Positions 39,676-50,407 of a stretch of DNA of 64,000 bases are shown one piece after another. A model generated the notes under the pieces. It made no database searches. It saw nothing but the letters and a program-made list of their open reading frames with translations, and had not been told where the DNA came from. The stretch's first letter is position 1. Every line of letters begins with the position of its first letter. The stretch is from Betaproteobacteria bacterium (GTDB lineage Bacteria > Pseudomonadota > Gammaproteobacteria > Burkholderiales > Burkholderiaceae_C). The stretch covers positions 442,961 through 506,960 of the forward strand of contig JADIZZ010000004.1 in the NCBI GenBank assembly GCA_016704535.1. The letters are read 5' to 3'. A program made the position numbers and the translations under genes.

Positions 39676-40302
39676 GTGAACCGGCTGCTGCAGTACCCTG
39701 CCGCCAAGCCCCTGCTCTTCGCGGCCGCGCTGGGCCCGTTCGCATGGCTGTTCTGGGGTGCCTGGGCGAACACGCTGGGCGCCAACCCGGCCGAGGCACT
39801 GATCCGCGCCCTGGGCGACTGGACGCTGCGCTTCCTGTGTCTGACGCTCGCGGTCACACCCCTGCGGCAGCTGACGGGCTGGCATGCGCTGGCGCGCCTG
39901 CGCCGCATGCTGGGCTTGTTCACCTTCTTCTACGGCTGCCTGCACTTCCTGGCCTATGCCTGGCTGGACATGGGCTTCGCCCTCGCCGCCATCGTCAAGG
40001 ACATCACCAAGCGCCCCTTCATCCTGGTCGGCAGTGCGGCGCTGCTGCTGATGTTGCCGTTGGCCGCCACTTCGTTCAACCGCGCGATCAAGGCGCTGGG
40101 CGCCAGGCGCTGGCAGGGTCTGCACAAGACCGTCTACGCGGTGGCGCTGCTGGGCCTGCTGCACTTCTTCTGGATGCGGGCCGCCAAGGCCAACTTCGAT
40201 GAGGTGGCGGTCTACGCCGCCATCGTCGCCGTGCTGCTGGGCTGGCGCGTTGCGAGCTGGTGGCGCAGCCGGAGCGCGACGCGCCGCGCCGCGGTCGGTT
40301 GA
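39676..40302 (+). CDS. msrQ: Haem-binding membrane subunit MsrQ
   Basis: Inner-membrane b-type haem protein (YedZ) that passes electrons to MsrP, 208 aa, about six helices. Haem-ligand histidines in FFYGCLHFLAYAWLD and LLGLLHFFWM; GWHALARLRRMLGLF and QGLHKTVYAVALLG are also typical. The start GTG at 39676 follows the msrP stop directly; upstream codons of this frame lie inside msrP and look non-coding. Convergent with uvrA (18 bp). Confidence 0.92.
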   Translation: MNRLLQYPAAKPLLFAAALGPFAWLFWGAWANTLGANPAEALIRALGDWTLRFLCLTLAVTPLRQLTGWHALARLRRMLGLFTFFYGCLHFLAYAWLDMGFALAAIVKDITKRPFILVGSAALLLMLPLAATSFNRAIKALGARRWQGLHKTVYAVALLGLLHFFWMRAAKANFDEVAVYAAIVAVLLGWRVASWWRSRSATRRAAVG

Positions 40303-40320
40303 CTGGCCAGGGCCTGCGAC

Positions 40321-43300
40321 TCAGCCGCTGCGCGCCAGCACCGGTGCCAGTGCCACCCCCGTGTGCGATCCCGACGACACGACCGCCTCGGGTGACCCTG
40401 CCACCACCACGCGCCCGCCGGCGCTGCCGCCGTCCGGGCCCAGATCGACCACCCAGTCGGCCTCGGCAATCACGTCGAGATCGTGCTCAATGACGATCAC
40501 ACTGTGGCCGCCGTCGACCAGCCGGTGCAGCACGCGGATGAGCTTCTCCACGTCGGCCATGTGCAGGCCCACCGTCGGCTCGTCCAGCACGTAGAGCGTC
40601 TTCGGCGGCTTCTGGCCACGCCGCGTCACGTCGTCGCGCACCTTGCTCAGTTCGGTGACGAGCTTGATGCGCTGCGCCTCACCGCCGCTCAGCGTCGGTG
40701 AGGGCTGGCCGAGCGTCAGGTAGCCCAGCCCGACGTCCTTCAGCAGCTGCAGCGGGTGCGCGATGGCCGGCATGCTGGCGAAGAAGTCCACCGCCTCGTC
40801 GACCTCCATGCGCAGCACGTCGCCGATGCTCTTGCCGCGCCAGCTCACCGCCAGCGTCTCGGGGTTGAAGCGGGCGCCGTGGCAGGTGTCGCAGGGCACC
40901 TTCACGTCGGGCAGGAAGCTCATCGCGATGGTCTTCATGCCTTGCCCTTCGCAGCCCGGGCAGCGTCCGTCGCCGGTGTTGAAGGAGAAGCGCGCCGCGG
41001 CATACCCACGTGCGCGAGCCTCCAGCGTTTCGGTGAAGAGCTTGCGGATGCTGTCCCAGAAGCCGATGTAGGTGGCGGGGCAGGAACGCGGGGTCTTGCC
41101 TATGGGCGTCTGGTCGACCTCCAGCACGCGATCGATGTGCTGGAAGCCTTCCAGACTCTCGCAGCCGGCCCATTTCCTGCTGCCGGTCAGTGCACTTTGC
41201 ACGTTGGCGAGCAGCACGTCGCGTGCCAGCGTGCTCTTGCCGCTGCCGCTGACGCCCGTCACCGCCACCAGGCGGCCCAGCGGCACGCGCAGGTCCACCT
41301 GCTGCAGGTTGTGCAGCGTGGCGCCGCGCAGCAGCAGGGCGGGTGCCGTCCAGTCGACGGGCCGACGCGGCACCAAGGGGTGGCGCAGCGGGTGAGCCAG
41401 CAGGCGGCCGGTGACGGAGTCGGGCTGCGCGGCCAGGTCGGCCGCCGTGCCCTCGGCCACCAGCCGGCCGCCGCGTTTGCCGGCCCCGGGGCCGATGTCG
41501 ATCAGGTGTTCGGCCCGGCGGATGGTGTCTTCGTCATGCTCCACCACCACCAGCGTGTTGCCCGCCGCGCCCAGCTTGGCCAGCGCGCCGAGCAGGATGC
41601 CGTTGTCGCGCGGGTGCAGCCCGATGGTCGGCTCGTCGAGCACGTAGCACACGCCCTGCAGGTTGCTGCCCAGCTGCGCCGCCAGGCGGATGCGCTGCGC
41701 CTCGCCGCCGGAAAGCGTCGGCGCGGCGCGGTCCAGCGTCAGGTAGCCCAGGCCCACGTCTTCCAGGAATTCGAGGCGGCTCTTGATCTCGCTGACCACG
41801 TCGCGCGCGATGTCGGCGTCGCGACCCACCAGTTCCAGTGCGCCCATCCACTGTCGTGTCTCGTGCACGGACAGGCGTGCGATGTCGCTGATGGCCCGTT
41901 CCTCGAACGTCACGCCGCGTGCCGCCTTGTTCAGCCGTGCGCCGCCGCAGTCGCTGCACGGTGTGTCGGCGACACCCTCGACCTCGGGCTCCTCGCTCGG
42001 GAAGCTCTGTTCACGGCCCTTGTTGTCGTCGTCGCGCACCGAATCGTCATAGGCCTTGCGCTGCTCGCGCGTCAGCTTCAAGCCCGTGCCGACGCAGCCC
42101 GTGCACCAGCCGTGCTTGCTGTTGTAGCTGAACATGCGCGGGTCGAGTTCGGGGTAGCTGGTACCGCACACCGGGCAGGCGCGCTTGGTGCTGAAGACCT
42201 TCACCGCGCCGATGCCGCGGCCCTGCGTTCCGCCTTCCACCATGCTGTCGTCCAGCCCGGCCAGCGGGTGCAGCAGGTGCAGCACGCCCTTGCCGAGGTC
42301 CAGCGTCTTGCTCAGCAGGGCGCGCAGCTCGGCCTCGTTCTCGGGCGTGATCACGATGTCGCCCACGGGCAGTTCCAGCGTGTGCTCCTTGAAGCGGTCC
42401 AGCCGCGGGAAGGGCGACAGGCTCACGAACTCGCCGTCGATGCGCAGGTGCGTGTGGCCCCGCGCCTTGGCCCACTTCGCGAGGTCGGTGTAGACGCCCT
42501 TGCGGTTCACCACCAGCGGCGCCAACAGGCCGACGTGTTCACCGCGGTGGTCGCGCAGGAGTTGCGCGGCGATGCTCTCGGCACTCTGCGCCTTCACCGG
42601 TGCGCCGTCGTGCACGCAATGCTGCAGGCCCAGCTTCACCCACAGCAGGCGCAGGAAGTGCCAGACCTCGGTGGTCGTCGCCACCGTGCTCTTGCGGCCG
42701 CCGCGGCTCAGGCGCTGTTCGATGGCCACCGTGGGCGGGATGCCATACACCGCATCCACTTCCGGCCGCCCCGCCGGCTGCACGATGCTGCGCGCGTAGG
42801 CGTTCAGGCTCTCGAGATAACGCCGCTGGCCTTCGTTGAAGAGGATGTCGAAGGCCAGCGTGCTCTTGCCCGAACCGCTGACGCCGGTGATGACGTTGAA
42901 CTTGCCGCGCGGGATGTCCACGCTCAGGTTCTTCAGGTTGTGTTCCTTGGCGTTGACGATGCGGATGCTGTTGTCGGCCGCCTGTCGCGCCTTGCGCGCC
43001 TCGCGCAGCACGCTCTGCAGCGCGCGGCCCTCTTCGGCCTGCGGCGTGCCGAAGCCCAAGGCCTGCGCATAGTCGCGCAGTGCCTTGCCGGTGTGCGACG
43101 TGGCGTGCGCCATCACGTCGTCGGGCGTGCCGGTGCACACCACTTCGCCACCGGCCTCGCCGCCTTCCGGGCCCAGGTCGACGATCCAGTCGGCGGCGCG
43201 GATGACGTCGAGGTTGTGCTCGATGACGAGCAGCGAATGCCCCGCGTCCTGCAGCTTGCGCAGCGCGCGCATCAGCTTGGCGATGTCGTCGAAGTGCAGG

Positions 43301-45966
43301 CCGGTGGTCGGCTCGTCGAAGAGGAAGAGGGTGCCGCGCCTGGCGATGCGCGACGACGCGTAGCTGCTGGCCGAAGCCGCGGCGTCGGCCAGGAAGCCGG
43401 CCAGCTTCAGGCGCTGCGCCTCGCCGCCGGACAGCGTCGGCACCGGCTGGCCCAGACGCACGTAGTCCAGCCCCACATCGACGATGGGCTGCAGCCGCGC
43501 CACCACCTCGCGGTCGTTCTGGAACCAGTGCGCGGCCTCAGCCACGGTGAGGTCCAGCACGTCGGCGATGCTCAGCTGCATCGGGCCACGGACGATCTTG
43601 ACGTCCAGGATCTCGGCGCGGTAACGCCGCCCGTCGCAGTCGGGGCAGCGCAGGTAGACGTCGCTCAGGAACTGCATCTCGACGTGCTCGAAACCGCTGC
43701 CCCCGCAGGTGGGGCAGCGGCCGTCGCCGGCGTTGAAGCTGAAGGTGCCGGCGGTATAGCTGCGCTCGCGCGCCAGCGGCGCGTCCGCGAAGATCTTGCG
43801 CAGCTCGTCGAAGGCGCCGACGTAACTCGCCGGGTTGCTGCGAGCGGTCTTGCCGATGGGGCTCTGGTCGACGAAGACAGCGTCGCTCAGCAGGTCGGCG
43901 CCGAGCAGGCGGTCGAACTCGCCCGGCGTCTCAGTGGCCTTGCCGAAGTGGCGCGCGAGCGCGGGGTAGAGCACGTCCTGGATCAACGTGCTCTTGCCGG
44001 AACCGCTGACGCCCGTCACGCACACCAGGCGCTGCAGCGGCAGGCTCACCGTCACGTTGCGCAGGTTGTGATCCCGTGCGCCTTCCAGCACCAGCTTGGG
44101 CGTAGCCTCGTTGACGAGCTTGCGAAAGCCCGTGTGCACCTGCTTGCGGCCACCGAGGTAGGCGCCGGTGAGCGTGTCGGCGTTGCGCGCGTCTTCCGGC
44201 GTGCCGTCGAAGACGATCTGCCCGCCGCGTTCACCCGGGCCTGGGCCCATGTCGATGAGCCGATCGGCCGCCAGCATCACCGCCGGGTCGTGTTCCACAA
44301 CCACGAGGGTATTGCCGGCATCACGCAGCCGCTGCATGGCCTGAACGATGCGGTTCATGTCGCGCGGGTGCAGGCCGATGCTGGGCTCGTCCAACACGAA
44401 CATCGTGTTGACGAGGCTGGTGCCCAGCGCGGTGGTCAGGTTGATGCGCTGCACTTCGCCGCCCGACAGCGTGCGGCTCTGGCGGTCGAGCGTGAGGTAG
44501 CCCAGTCCGACGTCGCACAAGTACTTCAGCCGCGTGCGCACCTCGTCGAGTAGCAGCTTCAGCGCGTCGTCCAACATCGTGCTGGGCAGCGTCAGGCTGT
44601 CGAAGAAGCGGCGCAGGCGTTCGATGCTCAGCTGCATCAGGTCATGCAGGCTCAGGCCGGGCAGCGCTTCGAGCTGGTCGCGCGACCAGGTCGCGCCCAC
44701 CGGCAGGTAACGTTTCGCGGGCGGCAGCACGGCGTCGGCGCCGGGCCGGTCACCGATGCGCCACAGCAGCGCCTCCAGCTTCAGCCGCGCGCCGCCGCAA
44801 GCGGTGCAGGGCGTGTAGCTGCGGTACTTCGACAAGAGCACGCGGATGTGCATCTTGTAGGCCTTGCTCTCCAGGTACTCGAAGAAGCGCCGCACGCCGT
44901 ACCACTGCTTGTTCCAGTTGCCGGCCCAGTTCGGCGTGCCCTCGATGACCCAGTCGCGCTGCGTCGGCGTCAGCTGGCTCCAGGGTGTGTCGCGCGGGAT
45001 GCCGGCTTCGCCCGCGTACTTGATGAGGTCGTCCTGGCAGTCCTTCCACGCCGGTGTCTGCATCGGCTTGATGGCGCCGTTGCGCAGCGTCTTGCGCACG
45101 TCCGGGATGACCAGCCCCATGTCGACGCCGATGACGCGCCCAAAGCCGCGGCAGGTGTCGCAGGCACCGTAGGCGCTGTTGAAGCTGAACATCGCCGGCT
45201 GCGGGTCGGCGTAGCGGCGGTCGCTCTCGGGGCAGTGCAGGCCGGTGCTGTACTTCCACGGCTGCGCGTCGTCGCCGGCAAACACGGTCAGCCGGCCGCT
45301 GCCGCGCTTGATCGCCAGCTCGATGGCGTCGAGCACCCGTACCTTCTCGGCGCCGGCCAGGCGCAGGCGGTCGGCGACCACATCGAGGATCTTGCGCTGG
45401 CCATCGACGCGTTCGCCATGGACCCGCGTGAAGCCGCTGGCGGCCAGCCACTGTTCCTGCTGCTCGGCCGTGGTGTCGGCGGGCAGTTCGACCGGGAAGG
45501 TGAAGATCAGCCGCGGGTCACCCGCCGCGGCGGCGCGCGCCAGCAGGTCGGCGTAGATGGTCTCGGGCGTGTCATGGCGCACCGGCAGCGCCGTCTGCTG
45601 GTCGAACAGCTGCGCGGCGCGCGCGAACAGCAGCTTCAGGTGGTCGTTCAGCTCGGTCATCGTGCCGACCGTCGAGCGCGAGGTGCGCACCGGGTTGGTC
45701 TGGTCGATGGCGATGGCCGGCGGCACGCCGTCCACGCGGTCGACCGCCGGGCGGTCCATGCGGTCGAGGAACTGGCGCGCGTAGGCGCTGAAGGTCTCGA
45801 CGTAGCGCCGCTGGCCCTCGGCATACAACGTGTCGAAGACCAGGCTGCTCTTGCCCGAGCCGCTGGGCCCGGTGACGACCGTCAGCTCGCCGGTCTGGAT
45901 GTCGAGGTCGAGGTTCTTGAGGTTGTGCTGGCGCGCACCGCGGATTCGAATGACACCGGACGACAT
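40321..45966 (-). CDS. uvrA: Double-length excinuclease ABC subunit A (tandem UvrA)
   Basis: DNA damage recognition ATPase of nucleotide excision repair, here 1881 aa, twice the usual about 940. The chain reads as two UvrA units joined: unit 1 from [20 protein letters not shown], unit 2 from [18 protein letters not shown] (about residue 990). Four Walker A motifs (one GPSGSGKSS, three GVSGSGKST) and four signatures (one TLSGGEVQR, three LSGGEAQR) are present. Cys-pair zinc modules occur in both halves ([38 protein letters not shown]). All four ATP sites look intact, so the protein could form a covalent dimer. I recall long UvrA forms in Burkholderiales but cannot check here. A TAGAAT upstream may be its -10; no LexA-like site was recognised. 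Confidence 0.93.
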   Translation of the reverse strand: MSSGVIRIRGARQHNLKNLDLDIQTGELTVVTGPSGSGKSSLVFDTLYAEGQRRYVETFSAYARQFLDRMDRPAVDRVDGVPPAIAIDQTNPVRTSRSTVGTMTELNDHLKLLFARAAQLFDQQTALPVRHDTPETIYADLLARAAAAGDPRLIFTFPVELPADTTAEQQEQWLAASGFTRVHGERVDGQRKILDVVADRLRLAGAEKVRVLDAIELAIKRGSGRLTVFAGDDAQPWKYSTGLHCPESDRRYADPQPAMFSFNSAYGACDTCRGFGRVIGVDMGLVIPDVRKTLRNGAIKPMQTPAWKDCQDDLIKYAGEAGIPRDTPWSQLTPTQRDWVIEGTPNWAGNWNKQWYGVRRFFEYLESKAYKMHIRVLLSKYRSYTPCTACGGARLKLEALLWRIGDRPGADAVLPPAKRYLPVGATWSRDQLEALPGLSLHDLMQLSIERLRRFFDSLTLPSTMLDDALKLLLDEVRTRLKYLCDVGLGYLTLDRQSRTLSGGEVQRINLTTALGTSLVNTMFVLDEPSIGLHPRDMNRIVQAMQRLRDAGNTLVVVEHDPAVMLAADRLIDMGPGPGERGGQIVFDGTPEDARNADTLTGAYLGGRKQVHTGFRKLVNEATPKLVLEGARDHNLRNVTVSLPLQRLVCVTGVSGSGKSTLIQDVLYPALARHFGKATETPGEFDRLLGADLLSDAVFVDQSPIGKTARSNPASYVGAFDELRKIFADAPLARERSYTAGTFSFNAGDGRCPTCGGSGFEHVEMQFLSDVYLRCPDCDGRRYRAEILDVKIVRGPMQLSIADVLDLTVAEAAHWFQNDREVVARLQPIVDVGLDYVRLGQPVPTLSGGEAQRLKLAGFLADAAASASSYASSRIARRGTLFLFDEPTTGLHFDDIAKLMRALRKLQDAGHSLLVIEHNLDVIRAADWIVDLGPEGGEAGGEVVCTGTPDDVMAHATSHTGKALRDYAQALGFGTPQAEEGRALQSVLREARKARQAADNSIRIVNAKEHNLKNLSVDIPRGKFNVITGVSGSGKSTLAFDILFNEGQRRYLESLNAYARSIVQPAGRPEVDAVYGIPPTVAIEQRLSRGGRKSTVATTTEVWHFLRLLWVKLGLQHCVHDGAPVKAQSAESIAAQLLRDHRGEHVGLLAPLVVNRKGVYTDLAKWAKARGHTHLRIDGEFVSLSPFPRLDRFKEHTLELPVGDIVITPENEAELRALLSKTLDLGKGVLHLLHPLAGLDDSMVEGGTQGRGIGAVKVFSTKRACPVCGTSYPELDPRMFSYNSKHGWCTGCVGTGLKLTREQRKAYDDSVRDDDNKGREQSFPSEEPEVEGVADTPCSDCGGARLNKAARGVTFEERAISDIARLSVHETRQWMGALELVGRDADIARDVVSEIKSRLEFLEDVGLGYLTLDRAAPTLSGGEAQRIRLAAQLGSNLQGVCYVLDEPTIGLHPRDNGILLGALAKLGAAGNTLVVVEHDEDTIRRAEHLIDIGPGAGKRGGRLVAEGTAADLAAQPDSVTGRLLAHPLRHPLVPRRPVDWTAPALLLRGATLHNLQQVDLRVPLGRLVAVTGVSGSGKSTLARDVLLANVQSALTGSRKWAGCESLEGFQHIDRVLEVDQTPIGKTPRSCPATYIGFWDSIRKLFTETLEARARGYAAARFSFNTGDGRCPGCEGQGMKTIAMSFLPDVKVPCDTCHGARFNPETLAVSWRGKSIGDVLRMEVDEAVDFFASMPAIAHPLQLLKDVGLGYLTLGQPSPTLSGGEAQRIKLVTELSKVRDDVTRRGQKPPKTLYVLDEPTVGLHMADVEKLIRVLHRLVDGGHSVIVIEHDLDVIAEADWVVDLGPDGGSAGGRVVVAGSPEAVVSSGSHTGVALAPVLARSG

Positions 45967-46104
45967 GGAGACCTTCTGAACGGCAAGGGCAAGGATTCTA
46001 GGGATGCCCTGCCGTCATCGACGGCGCACGGGCTTGGCGCCACTCAAGCCGCGGCCGCGGTGCGCCGATATGCCGGATGCACGCCGCTGCCGCGAGAAAT
46101 ACCC

Positions 46105-48249
46105 ATGCGCCAGAACCTCCCCGTCACCCAGCGGGAATACGCCCTGAACGCCGACCAGAGCATCGTCTCGGTCACCGACACCCAGGGCCGCATCACCTAT
46201 TGCAACCCGGCTTTCGTCGACGCCAGCGGCTTCAGCAAGGACGAACTTCTGGGCCAGCCGCACAACCTCGTGCGCCACCCCGACATGCCCGAGGAAGCCT
46301 TCCGCGACATGTGGGCCACGCTGCAGTCGGGTCGGCCGTGGACGGCAGTGGTGAAAAACCGCCGCAAGAACGGCGACCACTACTGGGTGCGGGCCAACGC
46401 CGCGCCGATGAGGGACGGCGAGCGCATCGTCGGCTACCTGTCGGTGCGAACCCCGGCCAGCCCCGACGAAGTGGCACCGGCCGCCGCCTTGTATGCACGC
46501 ATGAACGACGAGGCCGCGCGGGGCCGCCGTCGTATCGGGCTGCGGCGGGGCCGCGTGGTGCGCCTGGACCCGCTGGGCCGCCTCGTGCAGGGGCTGGGGG
46601 AGCAAATGCGCCGCTTCGGCATGGCCGGCGCACTGGGCCTGGGCACTGTGCTGGCCACCGGGGCCCTGGCCAGCGAGATGCCGGCCTGGGCTTGGGTGCC
46701 GATGGGCGCGGTGCTCTACACCGGCGCCCAGCTCGCCGGCCGTCGCATGGGCCTGGCGGCCTGGCGGGGCGTGCTCGACGACGTCGTTCACCTCGCCGCT
46801 TGCGACCTGGCGCACGACGTGCGTGTCGATGGCGAAGGCCTGCACGGCGAGATGCAGCGTGCGCTGTCTCAGCTGGCCGTGAACCTGCGCAGCGTGGTCG
46901 GCGAGGCGCGGCTGGAGATCGAGAACGTGCGCGGCGCCGCGGCCGAGATCAGCGCCGGCAACCGCAACCTCTCCGGACGCACCAGCTCGCAGGCTGCCAG
47001 CCTGGAAGAGACGGCCGCGTCGATGGAACAGATCAACAGCACCGTCAAGCAGAGCGCCGCTTCGGCCGCACAGGGCACGAAGCTGGCGGCCGACGCCAAG
47101 CAGACCGCTGAGCGCAGCCACGCAGCCGTGCTGGGCGTGGTGGACGCCATGGGCGGCATCACCGAGTCGTCGCGCCGCATCGGCGAGATCATCCACGTCA
47201 TCGAGGGCGTGGCCTTCCAGACCAACATCCTGGCGCTGAACGCGGCCGTGGAAGCGGCGCGGGCGGGCGAAGCGGGCCGCGGCTTTGCCGTCGTTGCGGC
47301 CGAGGTGCGCACGCTGGCCCAGCGCACCACCGGCGCCGCCCGCGAGATCCGGCAGCTGATCCAGGAATCGACCGAGCGTGTCAGTGCCGGCAGCCAGCAC
47401 ACCCAGGCCGCGCAGCAGCGCATGCAGGAAGCGCTGCAGGCCGTGCAGGACGTCAGCACGCTGCTGGACCAGATCAGCACCGCCGCCGGCGAGCAGCAGA
47501 TGGGCGTGGCCCAGGTGAACGAGGCCGTGACCGACCTCGACACCATCACGCAGAAGAACGCTGCGCTGGTGGACGAGCTCGCCGCCGCCGCGCAGGCGCT
47601 CGACGGCCAGGTGGAGGGCGTGACCAGCACGATGAGCATGTTCCGCCTGCGCGCCGGCGAGGTGACGGTGGCCGAGCGCGACGCCGTGGCGCTGCGCCGC
47701 GATGCGAAAGCACAAGCCGCCGTGACGTCCACGGTGAGCCTGGACGACGCCGTCGCGCGCCACCAGCAATGGAAGACGACGCTGCGCAACGCCGCGATGC
47801 GGGGCGAGAAGCTCGACGCCGACAAACTGACCCACGACAACTGCTGCCCGCTCGGCGGCTGGCTGCACGGCGACGGCCGCCGCCAGTGGGGCACGCACCC
47901 GGCGTTCACCGAACTGCTGAACCGCCACGCCGTCTTCCACCGCGAGGCGGGCCGCGTGGCGCAGGTCGTCAACGCCGGCCGCAAGGACGAGGCGCTGCGG
48001 CTGCTGGACGACGGTACCGCCTTCGCCGACGCGACGCAGGCCACCGTGCTGGCCATCCGCAAGCTACAGACGGAACGGCTGCCGGCAGCCGGGCCCGCGG
48101 CCGTTGCGCCACCAAACGTGACACCCGCCAGCGTGCCCGCCAGTGCGCCGGCGAACAAGCGCGCACCGGCAGCCGTGGCGCCCGCCGCGCCCGCCAAGCG
48201 CCCCGCGCCCGTGGCGGCGGGCGCCGACGACGACTGGACGAGCTTCTGA
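46105..48249 (+). CDS. Aer-like PAS chemoreceptor with C-terminal CZB domain and CheR/CheB tether
   Basis: A 714-aa methyl-accepting chemotaxis protein. The PAS domain (about 10-120) resembles E. coli Aer, the FAD aerotaxis sensor: [20 protein letters not shown] and [18 protein letters not shown]. Two hydrophobic segments (about 170-215) anchor it without a periplasmic domain. A HAMP-like stretch and the signalling hairpin tip ([20 protein letters not shown]) follow. A CZB zinc domain at about 555-635 has [25 protein letters not shown] and [12 protein letters not shown]. An Ala/Pro linker leads to the C-terminal DDWTSF. The ATG at 46105 gives the Aer-like N-terminus. Confidence 0.92.
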   Translation: MRQNLPVTQREYALNADQSIVSVTDTQGRITYCNPAFVDASGFSKDELLGQPHNLVRHPDMPEEAFRDMWATLQSGRPWTAVVKNRRKNGDHYWVRANAAPMRDGERIVGYLSVRTPASPDEVAPAAALYARMNDEAARGRRRIGLRRGRVVRLDPLGRLVQGLGEQMRRFGMAGALGLGTVLATGALASEMPAWAWVPMGAVLYTGAQLAGRRMGLAAWRGVLDDVVHLAACDLAHDVRVDGEGLHGEMQRALSQLAVNLRSVVGEARLEIENVRGAAAEISAGNRNLSGRTSSQAASLEETAASMEQINSTVKQSAASAAQGTKLAADAKQTAERSHAAVLGVVDAMGGITESSRRIGEIIHVIEGVAFQTNILALNAAVEAARAGEAGRGFAVVAAEVRTLAQRTTGAAREIRQLIQESTERVSAGSQHTQAAQQRMQEALQAVQDVSTLLDQISTAAGEQQMGVAQVNEAVTDLDTITQKNAALVDELAAAAQALDGQVEGVTSTMSMFRLRAGEVTVAERDAVALRRDAKAQAAVTSTVSLDDAVARHQQWKTTLRNAAMRGEKLDADKLTHDNCCPLGGWLHGDGRRQWGTHPAFTELLNRHAVFHREAGRVAQVVNAGRKDEALRLLDDGTAFADATQATVLAIRKLQTERLPAAGPAAVAPPNVTPASVPASAPANKRAPAAVAPAAPAKRPAPVAAGADDDWTSF

Positions 48250-48308
48250 GGTTCGGCGGGCGGGCCCTCGCGGGCCCGACGACCCAGGGATTTTCCCGCC
48301 TTGTGATG

Positions 48309-48320
48309 CTGTAATTACAG
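48309..48320 (+). promoter_or_regulatory. Palindromic operator candidate before the GntR gene
   Basis: CTGTAATTACAG is a perfect 12-bp palindrome ending 15 nt before the GTG. Its TGTA/TACA half-sites resemble operators of GntR-family malonate regulators. Autoregulation is inferred. Confidence 0.5.
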
Positions 48321-48335
48321 AGTTATCTTGGAGGC

Positions 48336-49055
48336 GTGACCGAATCTCCCGCCCTTCCGCTGCGCGGCACCTCGCTGCACGACGGCGTGGCCACGCGCCT
48401 GCGAGGCCTGGTCTTCGACGGCTCACTTGCGCCCGGTGAGTACATCGACGAAAAGGCGCTGGCAGCGGCCTGGCAGGTCAGCCGCACGCCGCTGCGCGAG
48501 GCGCTGAAGGTGCTGGCCGCCGAGGGGCTGGTGGAACTGGTGCCGCACCGCGGCTGCCGTGTCATCGAGCTCACCGAGGACGACGCCGACGCGCTGTTCC
48601 CGGTGATGGCCCTGCTGGAAGGCCGCTGCGCTTTCGAGGCTGCCCGAAAGGCCGGCGCCGAAGACCTGCGCACGCTGGCCCACCTGCACGACGCGCTGGA
48701 GCGCCACGCGGCCGCCGAAGACATCGACGGCTACTACCGCGCCAACCACGCCTTCCACGGTGCCGTGCAGGCGCTGGCCACCAACCGCTGGCTCGACCGT
48801 GTCACCGGTGACCTGCGTCGCTTCATGCGCCTGATGCGCGGGCGCCAACTGGCGCTGCCGGGGCGCATCGCGGCGTCGATCAACGAACACCGCGTGCTGA
48901 TGGACGCATTCGTGCAGCACGACGCCGAGCGCGCCGAGCGTGCGATGCACGACCACCTGATGGCGCAGCTGGCAGCGCTGAAGAAGCTGCGCCGCAGCGT
49001 GCGCGCAGCCACTCCCCGCACCCGAGCCGCCACCGGAGCACGCCATGCTCGATGA
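48336..49055 (+). CDS. GntR-family regulator of the malonate operon
   Basis: A 239-aa FadR/VanR-type GntR regulator. Winged helix at about 10-80 (ALAAAWQVSRTPLREALKVL, LVELVPHRGCRV). C-terminal FCD-like helical ligand domain with RANHAFHGAVQALATN and SINEHRVLMDAFVQHD, whose His/Asp residues may hold a metal. It heads the operon with malonyl-CoA decarboxylase and synthetase, so MatR-like control by malonate is likely. The GTG at 48336 sits only one base after GGAGG, too close for a normal ribosome site. It overlaps the next gene by 11 nt. Confidence 0.8.
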   Translation: MTESPALPLRGTSLHDGVATRLRGLVFDGSLAPGEYIDEKALAAAWQVSRTPLREALKVLAAEGLVELVPHRGCRVIELTEDDADALFPVMALLEGRCAFEAARKAGAEDLRTLAHLHDALERHAAAEDIDGYYRANHAFHGAVQALATNRWLDRVTGDLRRFMRLMRGRQLALPGRIAASINEHRVLMDAFVQHDAERAERAMHDHLMAQLAALKKLRRSVRAATPRTRAATGARHAR

Positions 49056-50352
49056 GATCCGCCACGCCGCCGCGCGGCAGCGCGTCGCCCGCTCGGTGCG
49101 GCGCATGACGCTCGACTGCAGGCGCCTGCTGTCCGAGAAGGGTGAACTCGGCGGCATGGCGTTGGCGCGCGACCTCATCGACCGCCTGGAGACGCTGGAA
49201 GACGAGCAGCTGGACGGGTTCTTCGACTTCCTGGCAGCCGACCTCAGCCCCGACCCGCAGGCCGTGCTGAAGGCGGCGCAGGCCTATGCCGACGCGCCCG
49301 GCGCGGCCACGCTGGTGCCGCTGACGCGCCTGGCCGAACCGCCGCGGCAGGAACTCTTCCGGCGCCTCAACCGCATGCCGGGTGGCACCGCGGCGGTGTT
49401 GCGCCTGCGCCGCGCGCTGCTGCGCGCGCTGCCGCGCAAGCCCGAGCTGGCCGCCATCGAAGCCGACCTGCTGCACCTGCTGAACAGCTGGTTCAACCCT
49501 GGCTTCCTGCAGAAACGGCGTGTCGACTGGAACGCGCCGGCGCAACTGCTGGAAAAGATCATCCACCACGAGGCCGTGCACACCATCGACGGCTGGGACG
49601 ACCTGCGCCGCCGCCTGCAGCCCGACCGCCGCTGCTTCGCCTTCTTCCACCCGCAGCTGCCCGACGAGCCGCTGATCTTCGTGGAGGTGGCGCTGCTGCC
49701 CGAGATGCCGGGCGCCATCGCACCGCTGATCGACAAGGCCAGCACGCCGCTGGCGCCAGACCGGTTTCGCGTCGCGGCCTTCTACAGCATCAGCAACTGC
49801 GAGCCGGGGCTGCGCGGCGTGTCGCTGGGCAACTTCCTCATCAAGACCGTGGCCACGCAGCTGCAGCGTGAACTGCCGCGGCTGAAGAGCTTCTGCACGC
49901 TGTCGCCGATACCCGGCTTCGCGGTCTGGCTGCTGGCCGAGCCCGACTTCACCACGCTGCCCGGCATGAAGAAGGGCGGCGTGGCCGAGCTCGAAGCCGC
50001 ACGCGAGCTGCTGCGCAAGCTGTGCGACGGCGACCTCGGCGCGCTGCAGGGCCATGCCGTGCACGACAAGCTGGGCGAGCCCGGCAGCGCCGCGCTGCGG
50101 CTGCTGTGCGGTGCCTACCTCACGCTGCTGTCGACCACGCCGCAGGGCGACCCGGTGGCTCGTTTCCACCTCGACAACGGTGCGCGCCTGGAACGCCTGA
50201 ACCCGCGTGGCAACATGTCTGCAAAGGGCCTGCGCCAGTCCTTCGGCCTGATGGTCAACTACGTTTACGACCTGGCCAAGGTCGAAGCCAGCCACGCCAA
50301 GTTCCGCCAGGGAGAAGTGGCGCGCTCTCGCGCCATCACCACGCCGGGTTGA
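49045..50352 (+). CDS. matA: Malonyl-CoA decarboxylase
   Basis: Converts malonyl-CoA to acetyl-CoA and CO2, 435 aa. The N-terminal helical domain precedes the GNAT-like catalytic domain with VHTIDGWDDLRRRLQPDRRC, EVALLPEMPGAIAPLI, FYSISNCEPGLRGVSLGNFL and FCTLSPIPGFAVWLL. The catalytic Ser/His of the family fall in the SPIPGF and PVARFHLDNGARL regions. It overlaps the GntR gene; with matB downstream it turns free malonate into acetyl-CoA. Confidence 0.93.
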   Translation: MLDEIRHAAARQRVARSVRRMTLDCRRLLSEKGELGGMALARDLIDRLETLEDEQLDGFFDFLAADLSPDPQAVLKAAQAYADAPGAATLVPLTRLAEPPRQELFRRLNRMPGGTAAVLRLRRALLRALPRKPELAAIEADLLHLLNSWFNPGFLQKRRVDWNAPAQLLEKIIHHEAVHTIDGWDDLRRRLQPDRRCFAFFHPQLPDEPLIFVEVALLPEMPGAIAPLIDKASTPLAPDRFRVAAFYSISNCEPGLRGVSLGNFLIKTVATQLQRELPRLKSFCTLSPIPGFAVWLLAEPDFTTLPGMKKGGVAELEAARELLRKLCDGDLGALQGHAVHDKLGEPGSAALRLLCGAYLTLLSTTPQGDPVARFHLDNGARLERLNPRGNMSAKGLRQSFGLMVNYVYDLAKVEASHAKFRQGEVARSRAITTPG

Positions 50353-50407
50353 GCGACGCAGAGCGCCTTCCCGCAGAATCCACAGCCCACAAGACGGAGA
50401 CGAACCG

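Noticed and set aside
40756..44553. A very long open frame (1265 codons) on the plus strand across uvrA
   Set aside because: It is the antisense shadow of uvrA in GC-rich DNA; its translation is His/Gln/Ala/Val-rich without domains, while the minus strand carries every UvrA motif.
48258..48277. Hairpin CGGGCCC/GGGCCCG after the chemoreceptor gene as a terminator
   Set aside because: The stem is fair but no T run follows, so intrinsic termination is not supported.
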